Shown piece by piece: positions 12,181 to 22,995 of a stretch of 64,000 nt of DNA. Origin of the DNA: Gentiana macrophylla (lineage: Eukaryota > Streptophyta > Magnoliopsida > Gentianales > Gentianaceae). Where the stretch lies: assembly GCA_026214975.1 (NCBI GenBank), contig CM047806.1, positions 622,501-686,500 on the forward strand. Direction: 5' to 3'. Below the pieces are notes generated by a model. It saw nothing but the letters and a program-made list of their open reading frames with translations, ran no database searches and was not told the origin of the DNA. Positions within the stretch are counted from its first letter, which is position 1; each line of letters starts with the position of its first letter. The translations under genes were made by a program, and so were the position numbers.

Positions 12181-13060
12181 CGGATTCCGATCGGCATGAA
12201 ATTTGGATGAATTGTTCTTCCCTCACTTTTCTACGATTTGACCGTGGAATTGTCCTTTCGACGGCTCAATCTCCGGGAATAGGCCGATCCGGCAGCTGCT
12301 GTCCAGAATCCTGCTGCGGTTTTGGTGCCTGCCGTAACTTTTTTGCCACGATCGAGAAATCAATCGAACTCCGATCGGCCTGAAATTTTGAGGGCTTGTT
12401 CGGTCCTCATAATCCATGATTCTGACCGGTGGGATTGTTGTTCCAACGGTTGAATCGGCGGGAATAGGCTGCCGATCTGTCTGCTGCCAATTAGGCTTCT
12501 GATGCGTTTTTAATACAGCAGCCACTTCTTTGTGATGATTCGGTGATTAAACGAACTCTGATCGGCCTGAAACTTCTAGGTCTTGTTCGTTCCTAATAAT
12601 ACATGATTCTGACCAGTGAGATTGTTTTTCCAACGGTTGAATCGGCGGGAATAGGCTGCCAATCTGTCTGCTTCCAATTAGGCTTCTGATGCGTTTTTAA
12701 TACAGCAGCCACTTCTCTGTGATGATCGGGTGATTAAACGAACTCTGATCGGCCTGAAACTTCTAGGTCTTGTGCGTTCATAATAATACATGATTCTGAC
12801 CGGTGGGATTGTTTTTCCAACGGTTGAATCGGCGGGAATAGGCTGCCAATCTGTCTGCCCCCAATTAGGGTTTTGCTGCGTTTTTGATACAGCAACAACT
12901 TCTTGGAGATGATCGGGCCATTAAACGAACTCTGATCGGCCTGAAATTTTGAGGGATCGTTCTTCTCTCCATTTTCTTCGATTTGACCGGAGGAATCTGC
13001 ATTCCAACGGTTCAATCTTCATAAATCAGCCGCCGATCTTGCTGCGTTTTTTGCCTTATT
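12181..13060. repeat. Tandem repeat field 3 of the LARD-like element (about 185-bp units)
   Basis: Four to five units of about 180-190 bp. Each has GATCGGCCTGAAA, ATGATTCTGACCGG, TCCAACGGTTGAATC, GGCGGGAATAGGCTGCC and TGCGTTTTTAATACAGCA in the same order. The two middle units are nearly identical. Confidence 0.88.
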
Positions 13061-13129
13061 TTCCCATTAACATAATCACCACCACTCCTTGATCCATCAC
13101 CGATAGAAGGCCCCTCCTTCTAGCGCCAA

Positions 13130-13735
13130 TGACGATGCTGGATTTCGTCTATGAATAAATCCGGGCCGTTTTAATCTAGGGATGATTGAATCAAGGATGA
13201 TTTTGGGGGTGATTTTAGACTGAGCCTGAGAGTCTCTCTCAGGTTGCCTACGTATCCTGTTATGTTCCAGGAATCAAGTCACACGTAGTTCCTGGAAGTG
13301 TATATTTATAGGGAGTTCATTACCCTAACCCTAAACCATGTCGGTTTGGGTAAAATACCGTATTAGCCCTTTGGGCTTTTACTAGCTTATATGGGCTTTG
13401 CCCACTGCCCTAGTTATCCTATGGATAATGGGCCTCTTCACCGGTGCGGACTCGCCCTCGAGGCCGACTTAATCGACTTGCGTTAGTCGAGCTCGGGACC
13501 CTTATCCTACACTCGCTAGAGTCGATTGTCGTATTCCCGAGTCGGGAACCGACCGCATATATGGACGCTTGTTCGTATGGCGGGGACCAACCGCGAGGCC
13601 CATCGCCTCGGTTCTCTCGATCATATCGGTTGTCGATGTCTCAACTCGTAACTCGACCCTTGGGCTATCACTTATTCTCGTTTCAGGAGGACTATCTCGT
13701 GACGCCACGTGGAGGTGCGATATTCGGTATCGTCA
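13130..13735 (-). repeat. LTR (5' in element orientation)
   Basis: Partner of 8394-9002. In element orientation it is followed directly by the primer-binding-site-like sequence at about 13129-13111. Confidence 0.9.
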
Positions 13736-14101
13736 CATGGCGACTGAATGATCCATGCCATCCCATGGATACATGGCTCTCAATCTTTGTTCGTATTGGA
13801 TATCCAGGCTATCAATATCTGATTTAAGTGTTGCTTTCTCCTCTCGGAGATCATTTTTCTCTTGAGTCAACTCCCGAGATTCTTCAGTAAGTGCAGCATA
13901 CTCGTCTTTTAGTTGGTTAATTTGAGCAGTTAAATCCTTGACCATTTGTATTGTATCAGTTAGAATTGATGCTTTGTCATTTTTCGGTCTATCTGGATCA
14001 AGTGTGCTTCCCAACTCAGTGAAGTGCTCATTGAGTCGATCTCTCCTTAGTTTCTCGCGGTCAGCCTTTTGTACTTTCCTAACTAAATTTTAGATTGTCC
14101 T

Positions 14102-16926
14102 TATAACTAAATAAGTTTTTTGAGTGTCCTAAATGATCATTAAGTCTCTAACGACGGCCTTATAACTAATAACCACTTTAAAAAATTCAATGAACATGTT
14201 AATTTATTTCAATAATAAATATAATAATTATAAGTAATTATTAAATTTTATTTAAAAAATCAACCGTCTATCTAATGTTAAATCCATTTTCATTTATCAA
14301 TCATTTTTTAACACAAAAATCAAGCCATTTATCATATTGATCCACAAGCATCAATCGTTAAACATAATCATCTATCGTTAAATCAAGCCATTTATCAATC
14401 GTTAAATCATACAAAAAAAATACCATTCATCTATCTAATCTAATCATAAACATAATCATCTATATAATCACCAACATAAAAAATTACCACATAAATCTAA
14501 TCATAAACATAATCATCTATATAATCACCCACATAAAAAATTACCCACATCAAATCAAAAAATATAAAAATACCAATAACAAATAATATAAGATGATAAA
14601 GTTGAAAAAGGATAGTGATCTAAAAAAAAATCAACAATGATAGGAAAACAAAATACACCGTGCGTAGAAGGTGACCATACAATAATAAATTGTTAGTAAT
14701 AAATTGTAAATATAACGATTCATGTATTGTTTTACATAAGCAGTCCATTTGTTAATATGAATTGTGTTTGTGGATTGTGTGTTGATTATGTATGTGTATT
14801 CACAGTCAATATTAATTGAAACACTGTCAAATTAGCAAAAAAAATAGAGATTTCTAGCTCATTAAGTACGAAACAAAGCAGAAAAAATAATTGATTTGCC
14901 TAGGTGCATATTTCTTATGAATAATTAAGTTGTGTGGAAATTAGTTACTGTTTCACTAACTGTGATTCAAAATCCAAAATACACCGTGCATGGTTTAACC
15001 TGATAGTTAACCCTCATTTACTCCATAGTGATCTAATTAGAATGAGTATTCAACAAAAAAAAATTAAATTTATTTAAAAAAATGCACGTTAAACTCTATA
15101 AAAAATTCAATATTTCTAATATGATATAATCTAATCATAAACATAATCATCTATAAATATATCATCTGTTATTATTTTAATTAAAAAAAAAGGCTTACAT
15201 GAAAGTAAACGTAATAAGCCGACATCAAAAGATTCCCCACATCAACTAAAAAAATATAAGCTTACCTTGAAAAAAATAAAACAAAATGATAAACTTAAAA
15301 GAAATATTATAATGATTTATCTATATAACAAAAGCATACGTCAAATGAAAATGAAAAAGCGTAAGAAGAATAATCACATTACATAACTTAGAAAAATACA
15401 TAATCATCTATCTATCTAACTAACAATAAACATAAGAAGAATATTCATATTATTATATAATATTTATTTTCATTAAATGTGAAATAAAACTATATAATCA
15501 TCTCTCATTCTATTCTAACGACAATAGTAAGAAAAGTACATCTAAAAAAATCTGCAGGACACGATAAAAACATAAGAAGAATAAACCGTACAATCTAAAA
15601 AAATCCCACAAACACTAAAAATCTTTTTCACAGATATTTTATATCATTAAATATAATAATGTAGTTATTAAATAACATAGATAATTAGTGTGTTGATCGC
15701 TAACCAAATTTTAGAAATAGAAAAATAATAAAAGTGTAAGTGAGTTTCTTTCCTAAATATTTTTCTCAAAAAGTGTTTATCCCTAATTAATTTTCTCCTT
15801 AAATATAACAATCATGGTTAAATGTTAAATAACATAGATAAAATGTGGGGTAATAATGATAAGATGAAGTCTCTAAAAAATTGTGTTCATGTGTGTGGTT
15901 TGATGAATTATACCTTCTTGTGCCAGATAACTTTTTAAATGCTATGTATTCACCATCAGTATCAATATAATTTTAATTGTAGTATCAAAGAATTTTTGAA
16001 CAAGAACCTTAAAACGCATAAAAACACAAATCACATCAAATATACGAATTCATGGACTGAACCATGTATACTTGGTAATGTAATATTTGAAACCATCACA
16101 CGACACAATCAGGGATGTCAAAACGTTGGTGAAATTAATCTTTAGGGGGGAATAATAGAAAATTGAAATAGCAAAAGAAAGTTTGTGACTTTTATTCTCT
16201 AAAGAAGCAAAACAAATGGAATAAACAGACGTGGCCAAGACGATGATGTGTGACCAAGACGATGATGTCAAGCTCTTTTTGATATTTTATTCACTGTGAA
16301 AAGCTGGAAAATAGGAGTTTGGTCAATCATACAATTCATTTTTAACGTTCAATGAATAATAGGAGTAGTGGTTTGAAGATCCCTTAAAGAAATTTAGAGG
16401 GTAAGAATTCAAAAGAAACATTATGGGATTGACAAAGCTAAGATATAGATAAAAAAAAATACGAGACATGCTAGGAACATTACAAACATTGAAATGAGTG
16501 AGATCAGTCACCCTATATATTCATATCTATGATATTATAAACATATAAAATTATATGCACATGAAACCCAAATTCTATAATTTTTGAATGCACTTATCAA
16601 AATGAATTGTTTAGAGTAAGAACATCACAAAAGTTGCTTACTTTTTTTTTTGTAAATGTTCACATGTTTACTAGATAATTATGAATAACATGTTCTTAAT
16701 ATATATTAAATGCACAGATTTGTAAATTTAGAATGCTTATTATCTTTAGAAGGGTGTTATTGTATCGAGTACATGAAGTTATAAATTCAAAATGCTAACA
16801 AAAAGACATAAGATTATTTTGTATAATTATATATAATAACATATTTATATTTTACGAGGAATAAATACTTAATAAATTATATATTAATTAATATTGTTTT
16901 CAAAAGTATCATTTCACTAAATTAAA
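14102..16926. other. AT-rich repeat-derived DNA without genes
   Basis: No coding sequence is recognised. There are recurring ATAATCATCTATATAATCACC-like blocks near 14450-14530 and two AAAATACACCGTGC occurrences (near 14648 and 14977). Much of it from about 15320 may be the body of the Helitron candidate that ends at 16956. Confidence 0.5.
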
Positions 16927-16956
16927 ACACGTGCATCCGCACGTGTATTTTACTAG
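15320..16956 (+). mobile_element. Helitron candidate with a clear 3' end
   Basis: The 3' end is well formed: perfect 8-bp hairpin arms ACACGTGC (16927-16934) and GCACGTGT (16939-16946) with a 4-nt loop, six spacer bases, then CTAG at 16953-16956 followed by T. The 5' end is uncertain. TCTATATAACAAAAGC at 15320, preceded by A, is the best start I can see, but similar TCTATATAATC sequences occur upstream. No Rep/helicase frame is present. Confidence 0.5.
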
Positions 16957-16957
16957 T

Positions 16958-17157
16958 TATATTAAATAACTGAAAAACGTCCCCTTACTGAAACAACTTT
17001 TAAAATTAAATTATATGGTTTGTTGTGTATTTCATTTTGAAATAAACATTCAGAACCGTGAGTTTGTTATTATATTAAATAACCGAAAAACATCCCCATA
17101 TGGAAACAACTTTTAAAATTAAATTATATGGTTTGTTGTGTATTTCATTTTGAAAAT
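16958..17157. repeat. Tandem duplication, period about 113 bp
   Basis: Two copies (from 16958 and from about 17071) share ATTAAATAAC..GAAAAAC.TCCCC and a long identical block starting CAACTTTTAAAATTAAATTA. The Helitron end abuts the first copy. Confidence 0.8.
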
Positions 17158-17621
17158 GGCAGCAAAGAGTTTTAAAACTTTAGATATCCTGTTAAACAAA
17201 CAGAGTTATTTACGAATAAATTTGTGTTTGACACGTTAGTGTTCGTGATTATACATTAATAAACCGTACTCGAGTCCGAATGCAACGATATGATTAACGG
17301 GGCAAACTTGAGCAATTCATCTCTTAAACGAGCCGAACTTAAACAATTTTTTTTAACAAATGAATTATCACAAACGAGCTCGTGGACTTAACAAGCTCGG
17401 GTTCAAACAATCGATACTTGGTTATACTATAAGGGTACCGAAATTTGATCTCTAAAAAGTTGAACGTAAGTTCAATATTCAACGTCACAAAAGTCAGCTT
17501 TTTATTTTCCAACTCAATAATAAAATCAAAGTTAACCGAAATTTGATGTTACGGTAAAATCATAGTACATTTTTACTTTAATTGACACTCTTACTTCAGG
17601 CAGTCTTACAATTACGGTTGA
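17158..17621. other. Intergenic DNA, nothing recognised
   Basis: AT-rich sequence without an open frame of note or a clear element boundary. Confidence 0.5.
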
Positions 17622-17859
17622 CACTACCATAATACTTTTATTATTTTTTGCAATATAACGTCTATGTCACTGACGTTTGTTTTCAGTGACATAGAGCATC
17701 ACTGATACTGACGTTGGTTTTCAGTGACAATAATATTATAGTTATAAATGTATTACTGAGGGCAAAACGTTAGACCCACTGACGTTATTAGAGAAACAAA
17801 ACATCAGTGACACTGACGTGCGTATGTGGTGACGAAAAAGCAATTTGTGAATGGTAGTG
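17622..17859. mobile_element. CACTA-like miniature element (candidate)
   Basis: It begins CACTACCAT and ends ATGGTAGTG, a perfect 9-bp terminal inverted repeat of the CACTA type. Inside, copies of CACTGACGT and TCAGTGACA recur in both orientations, as in subterminal repeats of CACTA elements. The flanking trinucleotides (TGA and AAG) do not match, so the expected 3-bp target duplication is missing or decayed. Confidence 0.45.
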
Positions 17860-18062
17860 AAGTAAACAAAAAATAATAATAATAAAAAGTTCGAATAGTA
17901 AATTCATGATACCGATAAAAGCCGTTATAATTTATTATTCTTCGGTAGCACTCCATCTCCACTACTACTTAACTTAACTTATATAATTATAATAATAAAA
18001 GAAAGACATTAGTGGGTTGCTGCTCTCCGTGTATGGCATAAGCTTATGTCCACGTGTCCTAA

Positions 18063-18453
18063 GGGCATTCGTAGCAGAAATTCTAAAAAAATAGAGTTTA
18101 CCTAAAATAGCTCTCACAACAGAATCTCTATCTCTATTTATTTTTAAAGATATGAACAGTGCATTCCTACTTGTGATAATGCACTATTCATGTCCCTAAA
18201 CATATTTAAATATTAAAAATTATAAGGATGATGATAGGGATGCTGTTGGAGTGAAATAATAAATATTTAATGTGTATGAATAAATTTGTGAGGTATAATA
18301 TATATTATTTAATAGTATTTGAAATGTTATAGGGATAACGATAAAGATGCTGTTGTGGCGTATTTTGAATTGAAATGTTGTAAAATAAAGATATGTTTTA
18401 TTTTATATTATTTTAATAAAAAATAAATAAATGATGTACGTGATGTGAATGCC
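18063..18453. mobile_element. PIF/Harbinger-type MITE
   Basis: Ends GGGCATTCG.. and ..GTGAATGCC form short imperfect inverted repeats, flanked by TAA on both sides (18060-18062 and 18454-18456), the expected 3-bp duplication. The interior contains TTTAATAGTATTTG, also seen in the larger element at 32267-32851. Confidence 0.6.
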
Positions 18454-18933
18454 TAAAATGACTACAGTAACTCCTCTCTTTTTAATATATAAAATGATTT
18501 TTTTCTTCAGGAAGAAATGTTTTATTTTTTCTTTTTTAATATAAACTCTCCACTAAATAAAGACTAAACAATGAACCGCACCGGAAAGAGAAGAAGAATA
18601 AAGTGGTAGAGTGAAGAAGGAAGCTATAGCTCTCAAATTCAAAATACAAAGCATCAAAATTTCTCTGATGATTTTGTTTCTAAAAAAAATTGGGATTGAA
18701 CTGGAGGAATTTCCTCAATAATTTCTTGGCTCATTTTGATTGATTGATGTAGAGATGCGTAGTAGGTGAAGAAGACTTTCAATTGTACATAGAAAAGTAG
18801 ACAGCTTTATTGGGTTTTTTTTTTTTTTTTTTCCTTCCCTTTCTCTGTTGCTTATAATAGAGAGGAACATGAGATGCATATAGGAGGAGGAGTAGGGGGG
18901 TGCTGAAGGAAGGAGTAGTCGAAATTGTCAGCG
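18454..18933 (+). promoter_or_regulatory. Promoter and 5' leader of the RING gene
   Basis: Contains a T-run (about 18816-18832) and a pyrimidine-rich leader before the ATG at 18934. No clear TATA box can be assigned, so the transcript start is not placed. Confidence 0.4.
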
Positions 18934-20448
18934 ATGAGGAAGTCTTTTAAAGATTCTCTTAAAGCTCTTGAAGCTGATATCCAGCATGCCAATACTCTGT
19001 TAGTCCTTCCTTCCTTCTCTTTGTCTTCTTTCTTGCTTTTTTCTTTCTTTTTTGAGCTCTATTTGTAAATGTTTATTTAATTCTTTTCTGATGTGGGCTG
19101 ATTGATGTTTTAAAAAAGCTTACTTGGATGTGAAAATTCAGTGATATATAAAGGTGAAGTTTCTTTGCAGGCCAAGGAATTCCCAACTGGTTTTGCTGCT
19201 AGCTAGAGGGATTCTTAATTTGATGTTAATTTTCTTTTTTCTCTTTGAGCAGATTTGATGCTAACTTTAATCTCCAATATTGTTGTTGGTTCTGACTTTT
19301 TTAAAAAATATCTTCTTAGGGAAGAGGAATCATATGCTTACCTTGTCCAGGTTCTGAATTTTGTTATGTTATCTTGTGAGTTCAGGTCTGATTTCTTGCA
19401 ATTTCATTACAGGGCTTCAGATTTTCCCAGAGAGTATGATGGTGCATGCTTGCAGATGAGAATGTCCTATAGTCCGGCTGCCCATTTTTTCCTTTTCCTT
19501 GTTCAATGGACTGATTGTCACCTTGCTGGTGCTCTTGGACTATTGAGAATACTTATTTACAAGGTTAGTTGCTTCTCAAGCAATTCTGATGCATATAGCT
19601 TCCTATGTAATGTTTTCAATGGCTGTTTATGCTTCTTTCTTTGCACCCCAGGTCTATGTTGATGGTACGACAACCATGTCCACTCATGAACGAAAAGCTA
19701 GCATTAGGGAATTTTACGGTAAAAATAGCCCTGTATTTTAAAGATATGCACTTTCTGTGTACATATCTTTTTAAGAATCTTCTGTTTGTTTATTGAGTGG
19801 TATGCATTTTATCTAATGTTGCTAAGCTTGTGAATGTTGTGGCCAGCTATCATATATCCGTCCTTGCTTCAAATCCAAGGGGGCGTTTCTGATTCAGAAG
19901 AGAGACAACAAAAGGCCGTGTGCATTGAGAGATACAAAAGAAGAGATGAGGAGGATCACCGGCTATTATCTGAAATAGACAGCGAAAGAGATGAAGAATG
20001 TGGAATTTGTATGGAGACGAACAGTAGGATAGTGTTGCCAAACTGCAACCATGTAATGTGCACGAGATGCTATCGACAATGGTATACTCTTCTGTTGCCA
20101 TTGCTTTGAGATAATAATATACTCTTTAAACATAGATATTAATGTATATTATATTGAGGGCACAATTCTAGTGTTTTCTTTTCTTTCTTTTCTTTTCCTT
20201 TTCCTTTTCATTTCATATATGTTGGGGTGAATTGCAGGCGCTCAAGATCACAATCATGCCCTTTTTGCAGAGACAGCTTGAAGAGGGTGAACTCTGGGGA
20301 TCTTTGGGTGTTTATGGACAACAAGGACGTTGTGGACATAGGCACGATTAATCGTGAAAATCTGACAAGGCTTTTCAAGTACATAGATAAGTTACCCGTG
20401 ATTGTTCCTGAAAACCTTTTCGATCCATGTGATAAACATTTAATGTGA
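18934..20448 (+). CDS. AIRP2-like RING-HC E3 ubiquitin ligase
   Basis: Five exons: 18934-18998, 19413-19563, 19652-19718, 19847-20081 and 20238-20448, 729 nt, 242 residues. All junctions are GT..AG and in phase. The protein starts MRKSFKDSLKALEADIQHAN, continues SDFPREYDGACLQMR and QWTDCHLAGALGLLRILIYK, and has a C3HC4 RING at residues 146-183 (CGIC, CNHVMC, CTRC region, CPFC). The tail has YIDKLPVIVPENLFDP. This is the plant family of AtAIRP2, a cytosolic E3 ligase acting in ABA responses; the biological role here is inferred from the family. All zinc ligands are present. The first ATG of the conserved MRKSFKDSLK start is used. Confidence 0.93.
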
Positions 20449-21242
20449 TCTTATTTTTCAAGATTAGTAGACTCAATTGCATCCCTTTCTGTCCGTCCCA
20501 CCTTGAAGGTGATGAGCCCCGCCTGAGTTACTGAAGGAAGAGGGCGGAGCTAGTTTAGACTAGACCGATTATAATTGCTGGAGACGCTGAACCGTGTTGT
20601 ACCTGCAGCAGGCCATTTAAATCTGTATGTATATTCTTGTAAATTAGTTTGATACTTTCTATGGGTGTGTAATCATCATCTTTCGACAGTCCCAGTCTGC
20701 CATTAATTAAGAAACTTTGATAGCTTAGATATATTGTAATACATAGAGTGATTAGGCTTGGACTGATGGAAATGATACAAAAATTGATATGAATGTACGT
20801 ATTGAATTGTTGCTTTGTTGCTATCGAATGTGCTGGAGTTTGTTGCAACAAACAAAGATGGTAAGTGAAGAAATTCATGTACATGCATCACGAAGCCTCG
20901 AGTGTTGGTTAGCTAAACTGAAGGGGTTGTTTGCTGTTCAATAATTTCCCCAAGTTTACTCTGAATGGATTGGTGTATACAAATACCGTCTTTTAATTAC
21001 TCGGGGGGAGGGGGAGGGGGTAATCCCAGTGCAAGTGATAGTCTGGAAATGTAGGGGATTTCATTGAGCATGTCATGCAAATTACCGTTAATAAAGTTGG
21101 TGGATGAAGTAGTAGTAATACTTGTCTGGAGTTAGTTGTGGAAAACGGAAGGATACATTGACAAGTAGTATAAGCCACTAACTGCATTTGAATGAAATAT
21201 ACATCATAATAAGACATACAGCCAGGGGGAGGGGGAGGTTCT
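20449..21242. other. 3' region of the RING gene and intergenic DNA
   Basis: 3' untranslated sequence is expected to about 20650-20900. No further gene is seen. G-rich runs (four to six G tracts) occur at 21003-21019 and 21226-21238. Confidence 0.5.
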
Positions 21243-21614
21243 TGTGTGGTGTCTCTACACGGTGTGGAGACATACACACCATACAGTTTTATTCTGTCTT
21301 TAAACTGTGTGGTTCTGATCGTTTCATCCGTCACTTCTCCCTCTTCACACAAGTATTTCCTTAGGGCCAGGGGTGTCCATCAGATAAAAAGAAGTGTATG
21401 CAGAAAGAAAAGGCTATCGATCACACCACACGTCCTTTAATGGCCTCATTGGAGAGGTAGCCAAGGTTAGCATTTTGCAGGCCCAACTTCCGGGAAGGTA
21501 TTGTGTGGTGAGGGATTTTGAGGTGAAGGGACGGGTGAAACAATCAGAACCACACAGTTTAAATACAGAATAAAACTGTGTGGTCTGGGGGCTACCGTGT
21601 GGAGACACCACACA
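21243..21614. mobile_element. Foldback-type MITE with arms of about 100 bp
   Basis: The left arm (from TGTGTGGTGTCTC at 21243) and the right arm (ending GAGACACCACACA at 21614) are near-perfect reverse complements over about 100 bp, including ACAGTTTTATTCTG and TTAAACTGTGTGGTTCTGAT. No coding sequence lies between. No convincing target duplication was found, so the superfamily stays open. Confidence 0.7.
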
Positions 21615-22287
21615 TTAACTTCCCCAACTTCCACTCACTCACCTAGGCTGCATGCGTGGGTGCATATACGTGTGAATGATAAGGGAGAGTGGCATTTCTT
21701 ACAAATATATACGATACGAGATAGCTAGGTGATATGGGAGAGTGACATTTTTAGAGCAGTTTTATGGTGGCCCTGAACCACCATGTCATAGTTGTTACTC
21801 CAATAGGAATTTTTGAAAGAGGGATAAAATTGTAAAATTATGGTATTTATATTTTACACGGTCGGGTCCCGCGTGTTATTCTGATTTTCTATTGGTATTT
21901 GATCACCAAATCTTACTTGGTCCAGGATCAGGATAAAATTTGTGTATATATAGAAGAAATGAGAGATGAGGACATATATGTAAATATTAAATATTACTAC
22001 AAAAGAAAAAATGATAAAATTTAAAATGCATAAAACAAATGGATATTAAACGGTTACCATAAAATAAAACAAAAATCCTTTTTTAGTTTCTTGGTATTCT
22101 TTTTTTTTATTATAAATGAAAGGAACAACGATACAACTATTTACAACCACAATAGTCGACAAACTCACCACATAATTTGGATACAAACTTTCCTAAATAG
22201 GTAAATGATAGTATTATGGACATCTTTTTCTTTCATTTTGGATAGTTTTTAGTTCCTCGCAATCGTCAACAAAATTTCAGATAATTT
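21615..22287. other. Intergenic DNA, possibly with a decayed MITE
   Basis: About 21762-21945 has weak inverted ends (TTTTATGGTGGCCCTG and TCAGGATAAAATTT) and resembles 29393-29563 near the DUF506 promoter. Otherwise nothing is recognised. Confidence 0.35.
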
Positions 22288-22871
22288 TGTTTTCAGTTTT
22301 GATGACTTGATCTCTAAACTGATGAATAAATTGGTGGAACTAATCTGAGAATGATGGTCAATTCAGTAAGTATATTCGGTTCTGTGAAAGTCAGTTTTGG
22401 TGAAGTGCAAACTGAGTTTCTTCTGAAGTCAGCAGTCACTTTGGTCTACTAAGTTTTGCCGAGTATAACTGAGTTCTACATCTGGGCATTTGATTACAAG
22501 TCTGGAAAGTCAGTTTGAAGCTAAGTTTCGTCTGGTGGATAACAGCCGGAGCTGGGGTCCACATCTGAGATATTTATGGCAGTTCCGACAAAGATCTTTG
22601 GGGGTTAGGATAGGGATTTGTGTCTATAAATACCAATGTTGTAACCAAAGCAATGTGTGTCTTTCACAAATATGTGAAAATCCTTGTAACTTTGTGCATA
22701 ATAAAATATCTCATTTTCTGTCCGTGGAGTAGTCGGCACAACGCCGGAAACCACGTTAAATCACTGTGTTCTCTTTGTTTCTGTGTTTTATCAATTCCGC
22801 CATACTTTATGTTTGCATTGCTACTGTTTTACTCTCTCTTAAACTGCAAGCTTCTCATATGTGTTTTAACA
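22288..22871 (+). repeat. 5' LTR of the copia element
   Basis: Contains a promoter-like CTATAAATACC near 22624 and ends TTTTAACA. It matches 26689-27284 along its length with substitutions and small indels. Confidence 0.85.
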
Positions 22872-22995
22872 AACTAGTATCGGAGCGTCAGGTTCAAGAT
22901 TCAGAGAGTTGCAGGTTGAACAGAGTTGATCTTCACCAAGACCGATGACCGGTGCTAGGATTTTGTAATCAAATGTTTGTTCTTTAATTAGAAGG

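Larger units (their letters stand above)
8394..13735 (-). mobile_element. Non-autonomous LTR retrotransposon (LARD-like) inside the bHLH retrocopy
   Basis: LTRs of 609 and 606 bp bound a 4127-bp interior, flanked by the 5-bp duplication CATGG (8389-8393 and 13736-13740). LTRs run TG..CA on both strands. On the minus strand the LTR at 13130-13735 is followed by TTGGCGCTAGAAGGAGGGG, a primer-binding-site-like sequence, and the other LTR is preceded by GATGCGGGGGCTTA, a polypurine-like tract, so the element is read on the minus strand, as is the retrocopy. No gag, protease, reverse transcriptase, RNase H or integrase frame is visible. The interior is mostly three tandem repeat fields. This fits a large retrotransposon derivative moved by another element's enzymes. 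Confidence 0.88.
8120..14084 (-). pseudogene. bHLH121/URI-like partial retrocopy, split by an LTR element
   Basis: The minus strand at 14084-13741 encodes the bHLH basic region and helices (RKVQKADREKLRRDRLNEHF, then TLDPDRPKNDKASILTDT) and a leucine-zipper-like region (ESRELTQEKNDLREEKATLK), ending RAMYPWDGMDHSVAM. The protein resumes at 8390-8147 with SYSFPMPMPIAPGSFPIHPS and NSVIEQQ. This order matches bHLH121 (URI), a group IVb iron-deficiency regulator. The copy lacks the N-terminus and the true C-terminus, has no introns, and ends with an A-rich tract (AAAAAAAG on the minus strand) just before a 17-bp direct repeat (8103-8119 and 14085-14101). That suggests reverse-transcribed insertion. 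Removing the LTR element leaves a one-base frame offset at the junction. It is not expected to make a working protein. Confidence 0.8.

Noticed and set aside
9303..12525. Many open frames of 60-130 codons
   Set aside because: They lie in the tandem-repeat interior of the LARD-like element and encode only repeat-derived peptides; no gag or pol motif is present.
19255..19662. 135-codon frame beginning MMLTLISN
   Set aside because: It reads through intron sequence into exon 2 of the RING gene; the spliced model with conserved MRKSFKDSLK start explains the locus.
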